From positions 151,330,501-151,394,500 of the forward strand of contig JAZHRO010000063.1 of the NCBI GenBank assembly GCA_037157565.1: DNA of 64,000 nucleotides. Reading direction: 5' to 3'. How positions within the stretch are numbered: the first letter of the stretch is position 1; each line of letters begins with the position of its first letter. The position numbers were made by a program, and so were the translations under genes. This stretch comes from Thalassia testudinum. Its lineage: Eukaryota > Streptophyta > Magnoliopsida > Alismatales > Hydrocharitaceae. Of this stretch, positions 8,843-21,030 are shown piece by piece. The notes under the pieces are model-generated. The model searched no databases and was not told the DNA's origin. It worked only from the letters and a program-made list of their open reading frames with translations.

Positions 8843-11680
8843 GATGGGAACACCATCATGAGCCCTAACTAGCTCATTTTGACCCAGAAAAGAGAACAAA
8901 AGCTCCTACATAACCAAATGAAGGTCCTAACTCAATGAATAATCCTTCTAAAAGAAAAGCAAGAAACAAGGGGTAAAACTGTAATTTTACTATTGCAGTG
9001 TAACAATGGGATTTGTCATGGGCTAAACATAGGTCAAATGGTCTTAACAAGATAAAAAGTTGGTTGGTTCAAATAAAAAGGTTTCATGTGAAATCTGGGA
9101 ATTAATTGACATTTTGTAACCTTAAAACAGACCCACTTAATTTAACAAGGTTATAGTCAAGATAAAATTCATCTAAACCCTCTAAAATCATGGAAAAATA
9201 TCATCTAGGATTTGGAACCTTCAATTTGGCCCTTAGAGCCTATTTTGACCTAAATAGGGGTCCCAGTCAAATGTTTGCCCTAAATTAGGCTTTTGTGTAA
9301 ATTACCCAATCAAACATGGTCAAACCTAAAATCCAACTTCACCATTGGATTCCTTAGGTCCAAATTAGCTTTGTACCAAAATTTGGACCTAAGGGGAATT
9401 CACCTTGACCTACTTTGCAAACAGGTCAAGCCTAATTACATTTCTGCCCCTAACTTTTGAAAACTCTTGCAGACATCCCCCTATCTTCCTCGTCATTCTT
9501 TGCAATTAGGTCCCTCCACCATTACAGCTGAGGGAATCCTATTCCGACGAGGATTCGAGGGAAAGAACTCCTTGATTCCTCAGAGAATCCCTTTCAAATT
9601 TGAAAGGGAGATTCTCTAAGAAATCTCCTCTCATGTGAACCCATTTTTGCGCCCTAATTTCCACTTAATCTCTGATGAGAACGCATGAGAGATTTGGGTC
9701 TTTTTGACCTTTCATCTCTGGCGACATGCCCGTGCTTGGAAGCTTGGCTTCCAAGCATAAGACCCCCTGCCAGGGCTTATAAAAGCCTCTCCAAATCATT
9801 CCACACCTCCTTAGCTTGGATTTGGGTCGGTCTACCCTACCTTCTTATCTCCTCACCGGCTGCAATTTCTCCACAAGCTCTGGCAACTCCATCCTTTCTA
9901 TCTTGTCGCCCAACCACAATACCAGTGGTTGGGTCGCCTTTCTCTTGTTCTTCCGCGTCAACCATACCCCATGACACCGCCTCTACCCCTGTCGTCGCCG
10001 CCACCACACTTATGGAGAGCTTCATCTCCGGCGATGGCAAACATGAGCCGTCCGCCATCCCTGCCCCCCTTTGCCCTTAAATTAGGTCAGATAATTCCTC
10101 TCTCCTTCCTCTTCCTGTTTCCTCCTCTTTATTTCTTAAAATCCGCCTCGATGTTTGCAAACCACCACCATCTTCTCCACATCCAACTAGACCACCGGCG
10201 AGGTGTTCCCACTGATCCACGCCTCCATCCACCTCACCAACCACCCTACGACCTCCGCAACACCTCACTGACCATTTCCCCCTACTCCAATCTCTCCGCC
10301 ACACACCCAAAACACCCCCCGAACACACCCACCTTTACAGCCACAGGGTGCCCTAGATTCGCCATCACAACCACCCACACACCGCGCCGACCCCCGCAAC
10401 ACGTTCGCTGTGTCTCGGCGAAGCTTCCTGAGCCTTCTAACAAGGTCGCAAGGCCGTTTGCATGATTGCAGGTACAGGAGCCCCGCTGCCATTGAAGTAG
10501 GCATGAAGCTTGCTTGCAAGCCTATTCCAGGTAGCCTTGTTCTAGGCTCCAAGTCCCAAGCTACGCGAAATCGTCTTGCGCATAGCCTCAGCCAAGTAAT
10601 TGGCTTTGGAGGCCATAGCAGCAGCCGCAATTGAATGCCTTCGACTGCGGGTGCACGCAACAGGAATGTGGGACATTGAGTCCCACCTCGGAAGATAGTG
10701 AACGGGTGCTGTCCTATAAAGTGAAAAAGTGTCAGGGGCTTATCGCCTCCTGACCATGGGGGGAGATCCCTCTCACCCGATCGACTGGCCTCGTCTGCGA
10801 CCATGCCCCGCGGACCTGGTCTTGACCCGACCTGACTAGCACATCTCACCCACCACCGCATGCCAGTGGGCCTGGTCCTGGGCACGCATATCCGACTCGA
10901 TAACCCGAGAAGGCTCTGAGAGAGCAGTGCCTAAGAGAGAAATGAGAGGAGAGTTCGTGCAAGTAGGGGGTAGGTTTTGCTGTTGCAGGGAAAGGAGAAG
11001 AAGCAAAAGCCAAGGGTGAAGCCAAGGAAGAAAAAGGAGGATGCCGAAGAGGAAGCTAAGGGCTGAAGTAGAAATCATAAGAGAGTTGAAGAGGAAAAGG
11101 ACCATAGAGTAGCTATGGAAAAAGGAAGAAGAAGGAAGCTGAGGCTCGCAAGGCTAAGACTAGAGAAGAAGAAAGAGAAGAAAGAAGGAAGAAAAAGCTA
11201 AGGCAGAAAGGAACAGAAGAAGGTAGGAAGAAGAAGAAGACAAAGAAGGAAGAAAGTCAGAAGAAAAAGCAAAGGAAAGAATCAAAGCTAGAGAGGAAGG
11301 AAAAAGCCAACGATAGAGAAAGAAAGAAGAAGAAGCAGAAGGCAGAAGAAGAAGGAAAAATCGGAGGAAAATACTGTAGTACATCACTTTTAAGACGTCT
11401 GATTTCGTAATGAGATGTCCAATTTTTCATCAGCTCTCCATTCTTTTTAGCTACAATTCTTTTTATGCTCCATATACTCATGCTTTACATTCTTAATTAG
11501 ATTTTGAGTAGTCTTATGTGTTCAATTTGCATTTATTATTGAGATTAGTGCGTGAATTCCATTTGCTCCCTGTGTTCGACCTCGGACTTAAACTTCGAGT
11601 AATAAAATCTATTTGTTTTCAAAGCGATTTCAGCTATATTACAACGCATTATTCTAAAACCTGATTTCACCTTGTAAACA
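8843..11680 (+). repeat. E1 3' LTR
   Basis: Partner of 1239-4067, with the same internal order: GGCTTATAAAAGCC TATA near 9774, USE-like box 10680-10690 followed after 24 bases by TATAAAG at 10715, and a GA-rich tract (10905-11370). It ends cttgtaaaca at 11680. The 206-residue minus frame (10265-10885) and the 178-residue plus frame (9929-10465) lie wholly inside the LTR and are not genes. Confidence 0.9.
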
Positions 11681-11685
11681 TTTAC

Positions 11686-11905
11686 TTTCAAAATTCACCT
11701 CCAACTCTCGAATAATGGCTGCAACTCCATCGCGACCCTCCTCCAATCGAAGCAAGAAAGTAGCATGGTTGCCTTAGCACTCGTCGCCAACCTACTAGTA
11801 AAACTGGGGTAGCATTGTGCTTCCCCAGTTGTAGTAATCATCACCACGATCCTGGTGCCTTGTGGAAGTCTGTCGAGGTTTGCATTTCATGTCCAACCTC
11901 TCATC
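11686..11905 (-). pseudogene. Probable CACTA C-terminal ORF fragment
   Basis: This is the 220-bp target DNA between E1 and S1. The minus strand gives a stop-poor frame that reads about GTRIVVMITTTGEAQ, then a stretch ending in DWRRVAMELQPLFESW. Plant CACTA second ORFs often have a conserved region of the form G-x-x-x-V-x-x-x-x-x-G, then DWR-V-x-x-x-x-K/Q-x-x-L. The resemblance and the shared strand with the transposase pieces make it a likely part of the same element. No full domain can be shown. Confidence 0.4.
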
Positions 11906-11910
11906 TTTTT

Positions 11911-14674
11911 TGATGGTAACACCATCATTCTCTATTTCTAATTCAATTTGACTAATTTCCAAAGCTAATTTCACATACTTGTTATATTAAAGGGTATAAT
12001 TCAATCTTGGTTGAATCAAGAAGTGTTCTAAAATAGGTTAATTCTACTATTTTAATAAAAAAATATTAGTACAGATTAACGAAGGGGTGAACCTACAATT
12101 AATTGAAGGTCAATTGAGCTTAAATTTCCAACAAGTGGGCTTGCATTAAGTAATTTAGGGTTTTCATTCAGATTAAAAGATATTTCTCAATTAAAAATCT
12201 TAATTTCAACCTCATTCAAATTAACAGGGTTCTAGTTGGAATAAATGTAATCTAAACCTTCTAAAAATCATTTAAAAATATTATCTAAGGTTTAGAAGAA
12301 TCAATTTTACAAAGTGAAACTAATTTGACCTCAAACAAAGACCAAGGTTAAAAATTAATACATTTTAGGTTAAATTGTAAACTGACTAATCAAATTTCAT
12401 CAAAACCCACAAGTGAAGTCACCATTTGATTCCTTGGGTCTTAATTAAGTTACCCTAGAAAGTGGAGACAATTTAGACCTTATCTTGATCTACTTTACAT
12501 AATGAACCTCAACTTTTGAATTCCTTTTAGATTGATCCTTTTTTGTCTTTCTGGTCCTTGGCTGAGGTTAGCCTTCTTCCTCAACCAGTAGTAGCAGTAG
12601 CTGTTGAGTTCCTCCTCAGAAATGAAACTTAGGGAGAAATCTCCTCAAATTTGCTCATCAGAATCCCACCAAATTTGGTGGGATTGTTCCTCAATCAATT
12701 TTTCGTCCATTAACGCAATCCCCAGCTCGAGATTCCATCTATGGAGCTCAGATTTCTCGGTCAAATTTTATGCTAAAACTTGCCTCAAAACCAACCATTT
12801 CCTCGCCTCAATTCATGCAACTATCACCCTATAAAGCTCTATGAACCCTCTGTGATTTGTTTTGTTGAGTTTTGGTGCACAAACCCCCTTCCTACTTCTT
12901 TCCTGATGCCACCATTAATAAGGCCTTGGAGCTTCTTCAACCTAGTCCTTCGATGACTCCCACCTACAATAGGGAGAAGGATTTTCTTCCCATTCACTCG
13001 TCATGTTTTTCGTCAAAGAACATGACCCAGTTCCCGTTTGTCAGCTCTAATCCTCCTCCTTCATTGCCTGAAGGCCTGCCATCACCATAGGTTTCCTTCC
13101 GCTTTCGTCTTCAATTAGGTTAGGGTTTTCATTCCTCATAGGTAGTTCTAGCTTTAGGACATTTTAATTTGAGCTTTCTTTGCCTTGGACACACACAACC
13201 ACCTTCGCCATTGGAAGCTTCGTAGAGCTTCTTCGCTCGACCACTACACATGCTCGCTCACCTAATAGATTTAGGGCTTTACTTCGCGGCATCACCTCGA
13301 AGCTCCTGGCATTGACATAAGGTCGAAAGACCTCAACTTTTGTCCACAAGTACCTGTCAGAGTCCAACATCTTCCTCAGCTCCGGTGAACAACGCCTCCA
13401 TGATCCGCTCCTCCAACCCCCAATCAGCCACCACCATCTCCTCAACGAGAAGTTGGCAGCCATGCTGTGCCTTTCGCTGGCTTCATCAGACGACTGGATT
13501 GAAGTTCGACCTTCCATCGGTGATGCTTCTAATGTCATGGAAGATAACCCTTACAGGGCCATTGACCAAGGACCCAAGTGCAGCTTTGAATAACTTTTTA
13601 GGGGTGCTTTTATAATTTTTCTTAAACCAATAAGGACATATTAGTAAGTATTATTTCGTAAAGGGTTTTATTGCAATACATGGGTTCAAATTTTATTGTT
13701 AAAATATTTGCTAATACTCAATTAATTAGACTAATTGAATCATCAGTGATTAATTAAGTTGGATTATGAACAAATAAGCAAAACTGTCGAATTTAGATTT
13801 CACATGAATTTCATACCTTTCTTCAGTCCCACCTCATGGGATTTTGACCATACACAGTGCTTTATAAGGAGCTGCATCCCTTGGCTCATCAGCCGAATAG
13901 TGATGGGCTATCCATAGGACATATGTAAGCCTGTTAGCCTAACATTAGATACATATATATATAGCCCAGGAAGGGGCAACCCACTAGGTTGTGAGAGAGA
14001 AGCCCATTAAGCAATCTGATCTGGGTTGGATCGTTGTGCTTGGGCCAGACCCTTTTTAGGGCAAAGAAAAAAAAATCAAAGATAAGAAAGAAGAGGGTGA
14101 CAATTAGTGAGAAGAAGAGGAGAGGCAGTAATGAAAAGTAGTAGTGTGTGTGCGAGGATTTGATTTTAAAAGAGGAAAGGATAGTCCCACATCAGTGGGT
14201 TACAAAGTGTTTAGGTGTTATATCCAGACTCTCCTCCAATGTCTCATTGTCTCTTAATAGTGAGGCTTCCCATAGGACATATGTAAGCCCACTATCTATA
14301 CATGTACATTAAAAGAAAGAAAAGAGAGGCCTACCGAGGGGTGACCCATTTAGGGCATGTTTGGGCCTAGGAGATAGGGCATTTTTGGTTCTGATATGAG
14401 AAATTCTAAGTTTTAAGGGTTCAAACCCTTTTAGGACGTGCATATAACTTAGCCCTTCTCTTTTTACATTTTTTGAGCTAGAAGCCTTAACTCATATAAC
14501 AACTAATAACTTCTAGCATAAAAGTTTGATAGTGATAATTCGTGCATTTGTTTTGCTCCCAGAGAACGACCTTGGAATATTTCTTTATTTCGTGTACAAG
14601 TTTTGAGTGTTGATTTTACTTTTGTCGACTATACTATGATGCAAGTTTTAAAATTCGACTTAGCGATATTAACA
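11911..14674 (+). mobile_element. S1: solo LTR of the E1 superfamily
   Basis: The LTR starts with the 17-base palindromic terminus TGATGGTAACACCATCA and ends gcgatattaaca. It is flanked by TTTTT on both sides (11906-11910 and 14675-14679). It has no interior, primer-binding site or polypurine tract. The tail (ttttgctcccagagaacgac) parallels E1. TATA-type boxes sit at about 12830 and 13863. GTCCCACATCA (14184-14194) is followed 23 bases later by a weak TATAT. Open frames within it (12604-13615) are LTR shadows. Confidence 0.85.
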
Positions 14675-14679
14675 TTTTT

Positions 14680-15589
14680 CTTAGGTAGACACATTGAAAA
14701 TTATATTATGAATACATTAAATAAAAATATATGAGAAGTCAAAAAGTGAACGAAGGCTTCGAAATTTTACCACCACTTGTTCCTACCTTGGTAGCAAGCT
14801 GTTGGGACGAGCCTGGCTCAGTTGCAGGCTATTGATCATCAGTACAAGGCTGTTGGGTCTGGCCTCCATCAATCTCAAGCTAATGGGACTGGCCTGCATC
14901 AGTCACATGTTGTTGAGGTGGCTACCATACCTCAATCTTGTCGTCGCCCTCATGTCTGTTGTCATCCTCGAATTGGGGTTCCTGCTAAGGATGATTTACC
15001 TTAATGAAATAGCTATCAAATTTTGCTAGTGGGGGAGTAAGGACTAGTGCCTTACCCCTATTATGAAGGTAACAACCCTAGGAAAGAGTGTGTGGAGGTA
15101 TGTACTGGCGGTAAGGATGATACCTAGAAGACTAGGGTGCAGTTGGGATATACTGAGAGGGTAGCTGAGTTTGGATGCGTGGATGCTAGGAAACTGGAGG
15201 TGGGTGCGAAATTGGAGGTGGAGGTGGAGGTGGTCAAGAAACTTAGAGGTGGAGGTGGTCGAGAAACTAGAGGTGGAGGTGGCCAGGAAATTGGAGGTGG
15301 AGGTGTGTGGGAAACTGGTGGTAGAGATGGGTGGGTGGCTGGAGGTGGTGGCTAGGAAATTGGAGGTAGCTACAAAACTAGGGGTATCTCCTCCCTAACC
15401 TTAGGAAGGTGGCTAAGTACCCCTATGAACTACCTTCTTCCTATGCCTCATTTGCAAAAGATAACAATTAATCAATTATAAACATATGATAATTCTTAAA
15501 AATTCAAATTAAATTTATAGAGAATGCAAATTATATCGTAAGCATGAATGCCAATTTCATTTAAGTATATTTTATTATACCTAAAGCAT
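14680..15589 (-). pseudogene. CACTA segment downstream of the transposase, proline-rich
   Basis: Target DNA right of S1. Read on the minus strand it continues from the DUF4216-like region into broken proline-rich frames (PPPPPISHPPPVS-type), then a glutamine-rich part. No intact frame longer than about 70 residues remains. Plant CACTA elements often have such a linker between the transposase and the second ORF, so I assign it to the same decayed element. The plus-strand frames at 14802-15398 are antiparallel shadows. Confidence 0.4.
15185..15375. repeat. Minisatellite, about 24-bp unit
   Basis: About seven imperfect copies of a unit like ggaggtggaggtggtcgaga plus aact. Differences between copies are small substitutions and short indels. 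Confidence 0.8.
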
Positions 15590-16702
15590 TGATATCTATA
15601 GCTCTGGGAGCTACTTCTTCTTCTTCTGGAATTTCTTGATATGCTTCAGATTCTAAATTACTATCATTATTATTCCATGCATTGAAGTACTCATGGGGCA
15701 CTAATTTAATGGGAATGATCCACCCATTCTTGCTATTATCGGGTATGTAGAAAACTTGTGATACTTAACAAGCTAATGTGAATGGTTCTACTATCTAAAG
15801 AATTCGACGATTTTTATTTAACTTATATATCCATGTTTATTATCTTTTTTTAAACTAATCCCTTAAAAATATCAAACCAATCACACTTAAATCAGACCAC
15901 CCTGTGGTCATATTTGAGCTCATCTCCACAATTTGGACAATTTGCCCATAATACCCATCACAACCTGTGTGTAAATCACAACTGACAAGAACTTTGGCTT
16001 GTTGCAATGCTTTGCATCTTCAATTGATCTTATTCTGAATATGAAGCCATTCATGATGTATCCAGAATGATAATGTCCGTAACTCATCAAAGTTTCAACT
16101 ATTACATCAAAGCCTTCTAGCAAATGTAGGTCATTATTGTCTTTCATTTAGTGTACACGGTGTTTAAACCAATCAAGGAATTCTAGATCGTAGACAAATG
16201 GATGTGTAAATTGTTTGAATTCGTCAAAAAATGGATCCACCTCGGGGATTTGCTTCAAAATATATAAGTGCGCTAACTGTCAATCCATTATATCAATAAT
16301 CTTATATTCTGTGCGGAGTATCGCCCTTCCCTTTATATCAAATGTTGACAAAGAATCGTCATTTATTTCGTTGTATTCGCTATCAAAATTTCTTTTAAGT
16401 TGGTTGAATCTGTTGTCTGGATTGTCCATACACATACCACAAAAGTTTATGCATTCCTCTACAAGATAGCATTCAACAATTGTCCCTTGGGTTTCGCTTT
16501 ATTTAAGATGTAATCTTTTAACTTTTTCAGAAACCACTCAACTAGATATATCCATCTATATTGTACAGGCCCACCAACCCTTGTTGCATGTGCAAGATGA
16601 AGCATTAGATACACCATAACGTCGAAGAATGCTGGAGGGAAAAGTTGTTCCATCTTACAAAGTGTGATCACAATTTGTTCATTCCAATAATCCAAGAGTT
16701 CA
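15590..16702 (-). pseudogene. CACTA (En/Spm) transposase, DUF4218 end and DUF4216-like part
   Basis: The minus frame ending at 16459 reads LLDYWNEQIVITLCKMEQLF, then PPAFFDVMVYLMLHLAHAT and VGGPVQYRWIYLVEWFLKKL. This is the characteristic core of DUF4218 in plant CACTA transposases (usually E.LFPPSFFDVM..L.HL..E, then GPV.YRWMYP.ER). It continues through ECINFCGMCMDNP to a second block, about 15920-16147, with SYGHYHSGYIMNGFIFRIRS, matching the start of DUF4216 (NG..F). An acidic stretch (NNNDSNLESEAYQEIPEEEE) follows. Stops and frameshifts break it. The sequence joins, across S2, to the preceding DUF4218 part at 31547. Confidence 0.85.
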
Positions 16703-18330
16703 TGATGGTAACACCATCATCCTCTTTATCTAACTCAATTTGACTAAATTCCAAAGCTAATTTTACCTAATTGATACATTAAATGATATAATTCAATCAG
16801 GGCTAAATCAAGAGGACCTGCACTAAATGGGTTAATTCTAATATTTTAACAAACAAATTTAAAGTGCAGATTAACTAATGGATGAACCTATGATTAATTA
16901 AAGGTCAAATAAGCTTAAATTTGTAAGAAGTTGGTTGATATTGAGTAATTTAGGATTTCCATTCAAATTTAATGTTAATTTTTAATTAATTACCCTAATT
17001 TTAGCCTCACTTTAATTAAAAGGGTTCTTATGGTTTAAAAATATTATATAAGGTCTAGAACAAGTAATTTAACAAAAGGAACCTATTTTGACTGAAAATA
17101 GAGACCTAGGCAAATATTTAATACATTTTGAGTTAAAAGCATAAATTTATCAATCAAACTTTATCAAAACCCAAAATTAATGTCACCATATGATTCCTTG
17201 GGTCCAAAATAGGTTGAATCCAAATTGTGAGCCCAATCAAAATCCATCTTGACCAAGTTTACAAATTGCTCCTTAAATTTCTGATTTCCATGCAAACACT
17301 CGCCAAACATTCAAATTTTCTTGCAAAAGTGCCCCGGCGACCATCTTCTTCTTCAAACTTCATCTTCTCCACACACAGCCAGAGTTTCCAATGTTGACTC
17401 ATCGTTGACCATGAAATCCTTATGACTTTGATCGAGCAACTCCGCTAAACTTGGAAGACTTGCTCAACACACGATTTCGTGTATGTTGGCTGCTTCCATG
17501 CACAAAATCCACGCCTCCATTAACGCCTCCATCAACCATGTCGGCGGCCTCCAACTTCGATCAACAAGCTGTGACATTTCAAGCATTCTCTTCTCATATC
17601 AAGGAGCTAAAAAGCTCTATCTTCATCCTTTGGTCCTCCTCGTTGAGTTTTGGGAGCACTACCCCTCCTCTTCCCCCTTCCTTGAAGCCACCATTAACGA
17701 CAACCTTGGAGCTCGTCTTCCACAATCGTTGGCCGCTCTTCTGCTACAATTGAAAGAGGGTTTCTCTCCCTCTTCATTGTGCGAAGCTTCACGCGAAGCT
17801 TTGGTCTCCAAAGACTTCTCCGCTCCAACTCCACCGCCACCTCCTCCTTCTCCACATCCGGCAGCCCACTCTCCGGGAGTCCCTCGCCGTCCTTGTCATC
17901 TTTTTGATAGTTCTTCTTCCTCCTCTTGCTCCATAGAATATTCTAGGCTTATTAGAACATGTAACCATCACTACACCACCACCTTCACCATTTTCTTCCT
18001 AGTGGATGGTACCTGCATCCGGCCACACACCGGTGGCCCTCCAGCGAGGACCTCATTGCTCTGTTCACTGTTTCCACCTGCCAACCATCCCACAAGCTCC
18101 GCCTCAGTCAGAGGATCAAAAGCCCTCAAGAAATTTTGGGATATGAAGCCTCCATTGCTCCACCAAACACCACCCATTCCCACCAACTTCGTCGTTTTGA
18201 TCAACGATCGGATCACAGCACTGGGTCGACAAGCTCTCCTCGACCCTCCTCAGCCTCTATGCAAGAGATCCAATGGCAAGATCTCAAGTCGGCATGCTTA
18301 GGCATCTCCTCCAACAAGGAAAAAGTTACT

Positions 18331-19676
18331 TGATAGGTTCACTTTAGTAGATCATAAATTGACTCAAGTACTCATTAATTATATTTTCCTAATTTCTTAC
18401 TTACCAAGATCTAAGTGATGATTCATATTCGTCAGCATACATTTTTTGGGCATCAACTTCACATTTAATAATATATTTTTATATTACTTATTTGTTGTTT
18501 GCAGGCTGAATGCAAGAACTATTAAAGCAAACATGGAGGATGCCATTTACAAAATGTCACACATGACCCGCACACATCTCTCCGTGCGTTAGCCGGCCTC
18601 CATATTTGGTCAAGGGTCAATATCTTAGGCGGCACCAGCAGGGACAGCCGTTTTCGCAAGCTGATACAACTCGATTGGTAGAGAGGAGTATAAAAACTCC
18701 TCTTCTTCCTCGCTGATGGGGGAGAGATCGCATCTCTTCTTTGCCCCCTTCGGGGGCACCTCCACCTTCACCACCGTGTATCAAGCCTGCACCGTGAACC
18801 TCAAGCATTCTCCGACCTCGCCTTCATCTCCGCTCGTCCACGTAGTGCCAGTGCGTGCACGCCACTCCTCGCACCGGGCCCTCCACTGCGAACTTCATCG
18901 CCACCATTCTATCCACGCCATCCACTTCTTCTTCGTTTTCTCCATCTTCTTCAGCCTCCAGAGAACCCAAACTTCATCCCCGTGCCACCTCACCACAGCA
19001 ACACCTTCTGGCCACCTTCATCATCGCCAACATCCCCATCGTCCTCCCCTCTCTCAACTGCATCCACGTCATCGTTCATTCAGACCAATTGGCGGCCACT
19101 CCGTCGCAGCCAAAAACCCACTGGCAGCCCCTGAGAGCTCGCCGACCGGCCACCTCCTGCCACCATCGATCGCGTCCTCACCTCCTACGCGAAGGTCGTG
19201 AGCCTGTGCACCTCCGCTGAGGTCCTCGCTGCTGTCGACGGCCTCCTGCACACGCACGATGCCGGCCACTGTCCTCCCCTGTTTTCGTACACTAACGGGT
19301 CCATTAATTTGAATGAGATGGGGTGAGGGTTATTGAAGAAGAGAGTTTAATCTTTTATATTTATACGTTGTTGCACTTTTTTTCCTCCTGCCCTCTCACT
19401 TTGGCTCTATTTTCTCTGCGGTGCTCTCTCTCTAACAGCTGAACTCTCCCTCTCATTTGTTTCTTCTATGCAAAAATAATTCTTTTATCATCCGTGGGAC
19501 TTGATATGTGTGGTAACAATTTGTGAGTTTAGTAGATTTGCACCTCTAAGTGGATATGATTTAATTCACTCGATTTAAATTATTTAATATTTTGATTATC
19601 AATTTTCCATTATGTAAAAATTACAATGAAGTATTCTTTTTAGTACTATCTTAGGTAAGAGAAAATCGATCTATCA
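18331..19676 (+). repeat. E2 5' LTR
   Basis: About 1.35 kb. The likely promoter is GAGGAGT-ATAAAA-ACTCCTC at 18683-18702, a TATA box inside a perfect 7-bp inverted repeat. Downstream is a cytosine-rich stretch that opens several overlapping frames (18716-19220) without domain content. The 3' LTR lacks about 500 bases present here before the end. Confidence 0.85.
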
Positions 19677-21030
19677 AATAATATTATTATTGGAGAGGTA
19701 ACGAATGTAATAGACTCACAAATATATTTTATTTGTATCTGGCTTTTGGGTGACTTAGTATTCATGCATCTATTTTGTGGTGTAAGGTACACATTTGGAA
19801 GAGTAAGATTGCACTGGATGCATTTTAGTGGGCCTTGATTCCACATGGGGAGGAGACGAATAACTGGCAGATCAAGAAGCTCAGAGGTTCATCAAGGAGG
19901 ACTTCTATTTTTCTATTCCCATTTAGTTAGGTTTTAGAATAGACTTTAGACTCAACTTGTTTTATTTCAATTTTCTCGCCCTTGTAATTTAGGGCTTATT
20001 ATCGAGGTTTGTCCACCAAGTGTTTGGTGAGCTCCTTGTTTTGGGAGCATTTTCGGGAGTATGTTCCCATTTCTTTAGTTAATTAGGATTATTTATCTTG
20101 TGGAATGTGATTGATGTTAGATTATGATAGTTGGAAGTTTAGTTTAATTTTGATTACTTAATTAAAAATAAAATAAATTTTGAGTTACCTACTAGAAGCT
20201 GCATATTCATAGGGTGGTCATATAGGATTGTTTAAGCAGCATCTAGTTTATCTTTTTTGCATTGCAAGCATTCTTGCACGAAGAAAGCTAGAGTAAGGTA
20301 CGTCATCTCTTTAGCATCACATCTCTCTCATGCATCTGCATTATACTTAATTCCAAGACCACGAAAGTGTTGTGAATCTAATTAATTTAGTGGTCACCAT
20401 AAAAATTGGGACCTTTAACAAAGGTCGGACCTTAAAATTAGTGACTTTAAATTACATGTAAAAGGACTTGTTTACGGGATTTCAAAATACAAAATGCATG
20501 CGTGTGTTGCACACGTGAGACACTGTGCACATCACACATAAAGTCACTAGAGATAAATTTCTACCTCTCCACTTTGCATCATAAGGGAAGTTAGTCGGAA
20601 ATCAACAAGTCTATCCACCAAGTTACTTTGGTTCCTCGTGCACAGGCTCGATTCGAGACTTTTATCCCTTACGAGTAGGTTGTAAGCACAAATGATGGTC
20701 AACCTAGGAAGTGTAATCTTTGTGAAACTTGTTTGGCCACCGATTCTAACTGACCTCATTCTTTATCAGTCAAGTCTAGTGAGGGATCTTAAGATACCAT
20801 GGACCTCTTATACCACTTAAGTGGGAATGGAGGGACATAGCCTTGACTCCTTTTTGACTAACCTATGAGTGGGAATTGAGGAGTCCTTCAATCTACTAAA
20901 AATAGATTCCCATTGCATTTGTGTTTGTAGTGGCAGTGATTTGTGTGTGGTAGAGCTCTCTCGGAAGTTTCTGCTTTTAATCGGAATTCACCAGAGTCCT
21001 AAGAGAGTTAAACCTTTTGATTGAAAAGAA
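19677..21030 (+). other. E2 leader, no gene seen
   Basis: AT-rich sequence directly after the 5' LTR (aataatattattattgg). The tRNA-Asp-type site expected for this group is absent. No frame longer than about 70 residues and no recognisable motif. Confidence 0.5.

Larger units (their letters stand above)
1239..11680 (+). mobile_element. E1: non-autonomous Athila-like LTR retrotransposon
   Basis: Two LTRs of about 2.83 kb (1239-4067 and 8843-11680) flank a 4.8-kb interior. The flanks carry TTTGC (1234-1238) and TTTAC (11681-11685), a 5-bp target-site duplication with one change. A primer-binding site complementary to tRNA-Asp follows the 5' LTR, and a polypurine tract precedes the 3' LTR. Both are typical of the Athila branch of Ty3 elements. 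The interior has no gag, protease, reverse transcriptase or integrase that I can recognise, only one decayed acidic frame, so the element must have depended on enzymes supplied in trans. The many substitutions between the LTRs mean it is not young. Confidence 0.9.

Noticed and set aside
10265..10885. 206-residue minus-strand frame in the E1 3' LTR
   Set aside because: The 5' LTR has only a broken counterpart (2935-3270). It is antisense to the element and has no domain.
17483..18301. 272-residue frame in S2
   Set aside because: It lies inside a solo LTR downstream of its likely TATA. The homologous part of S1 does not keep the frame.
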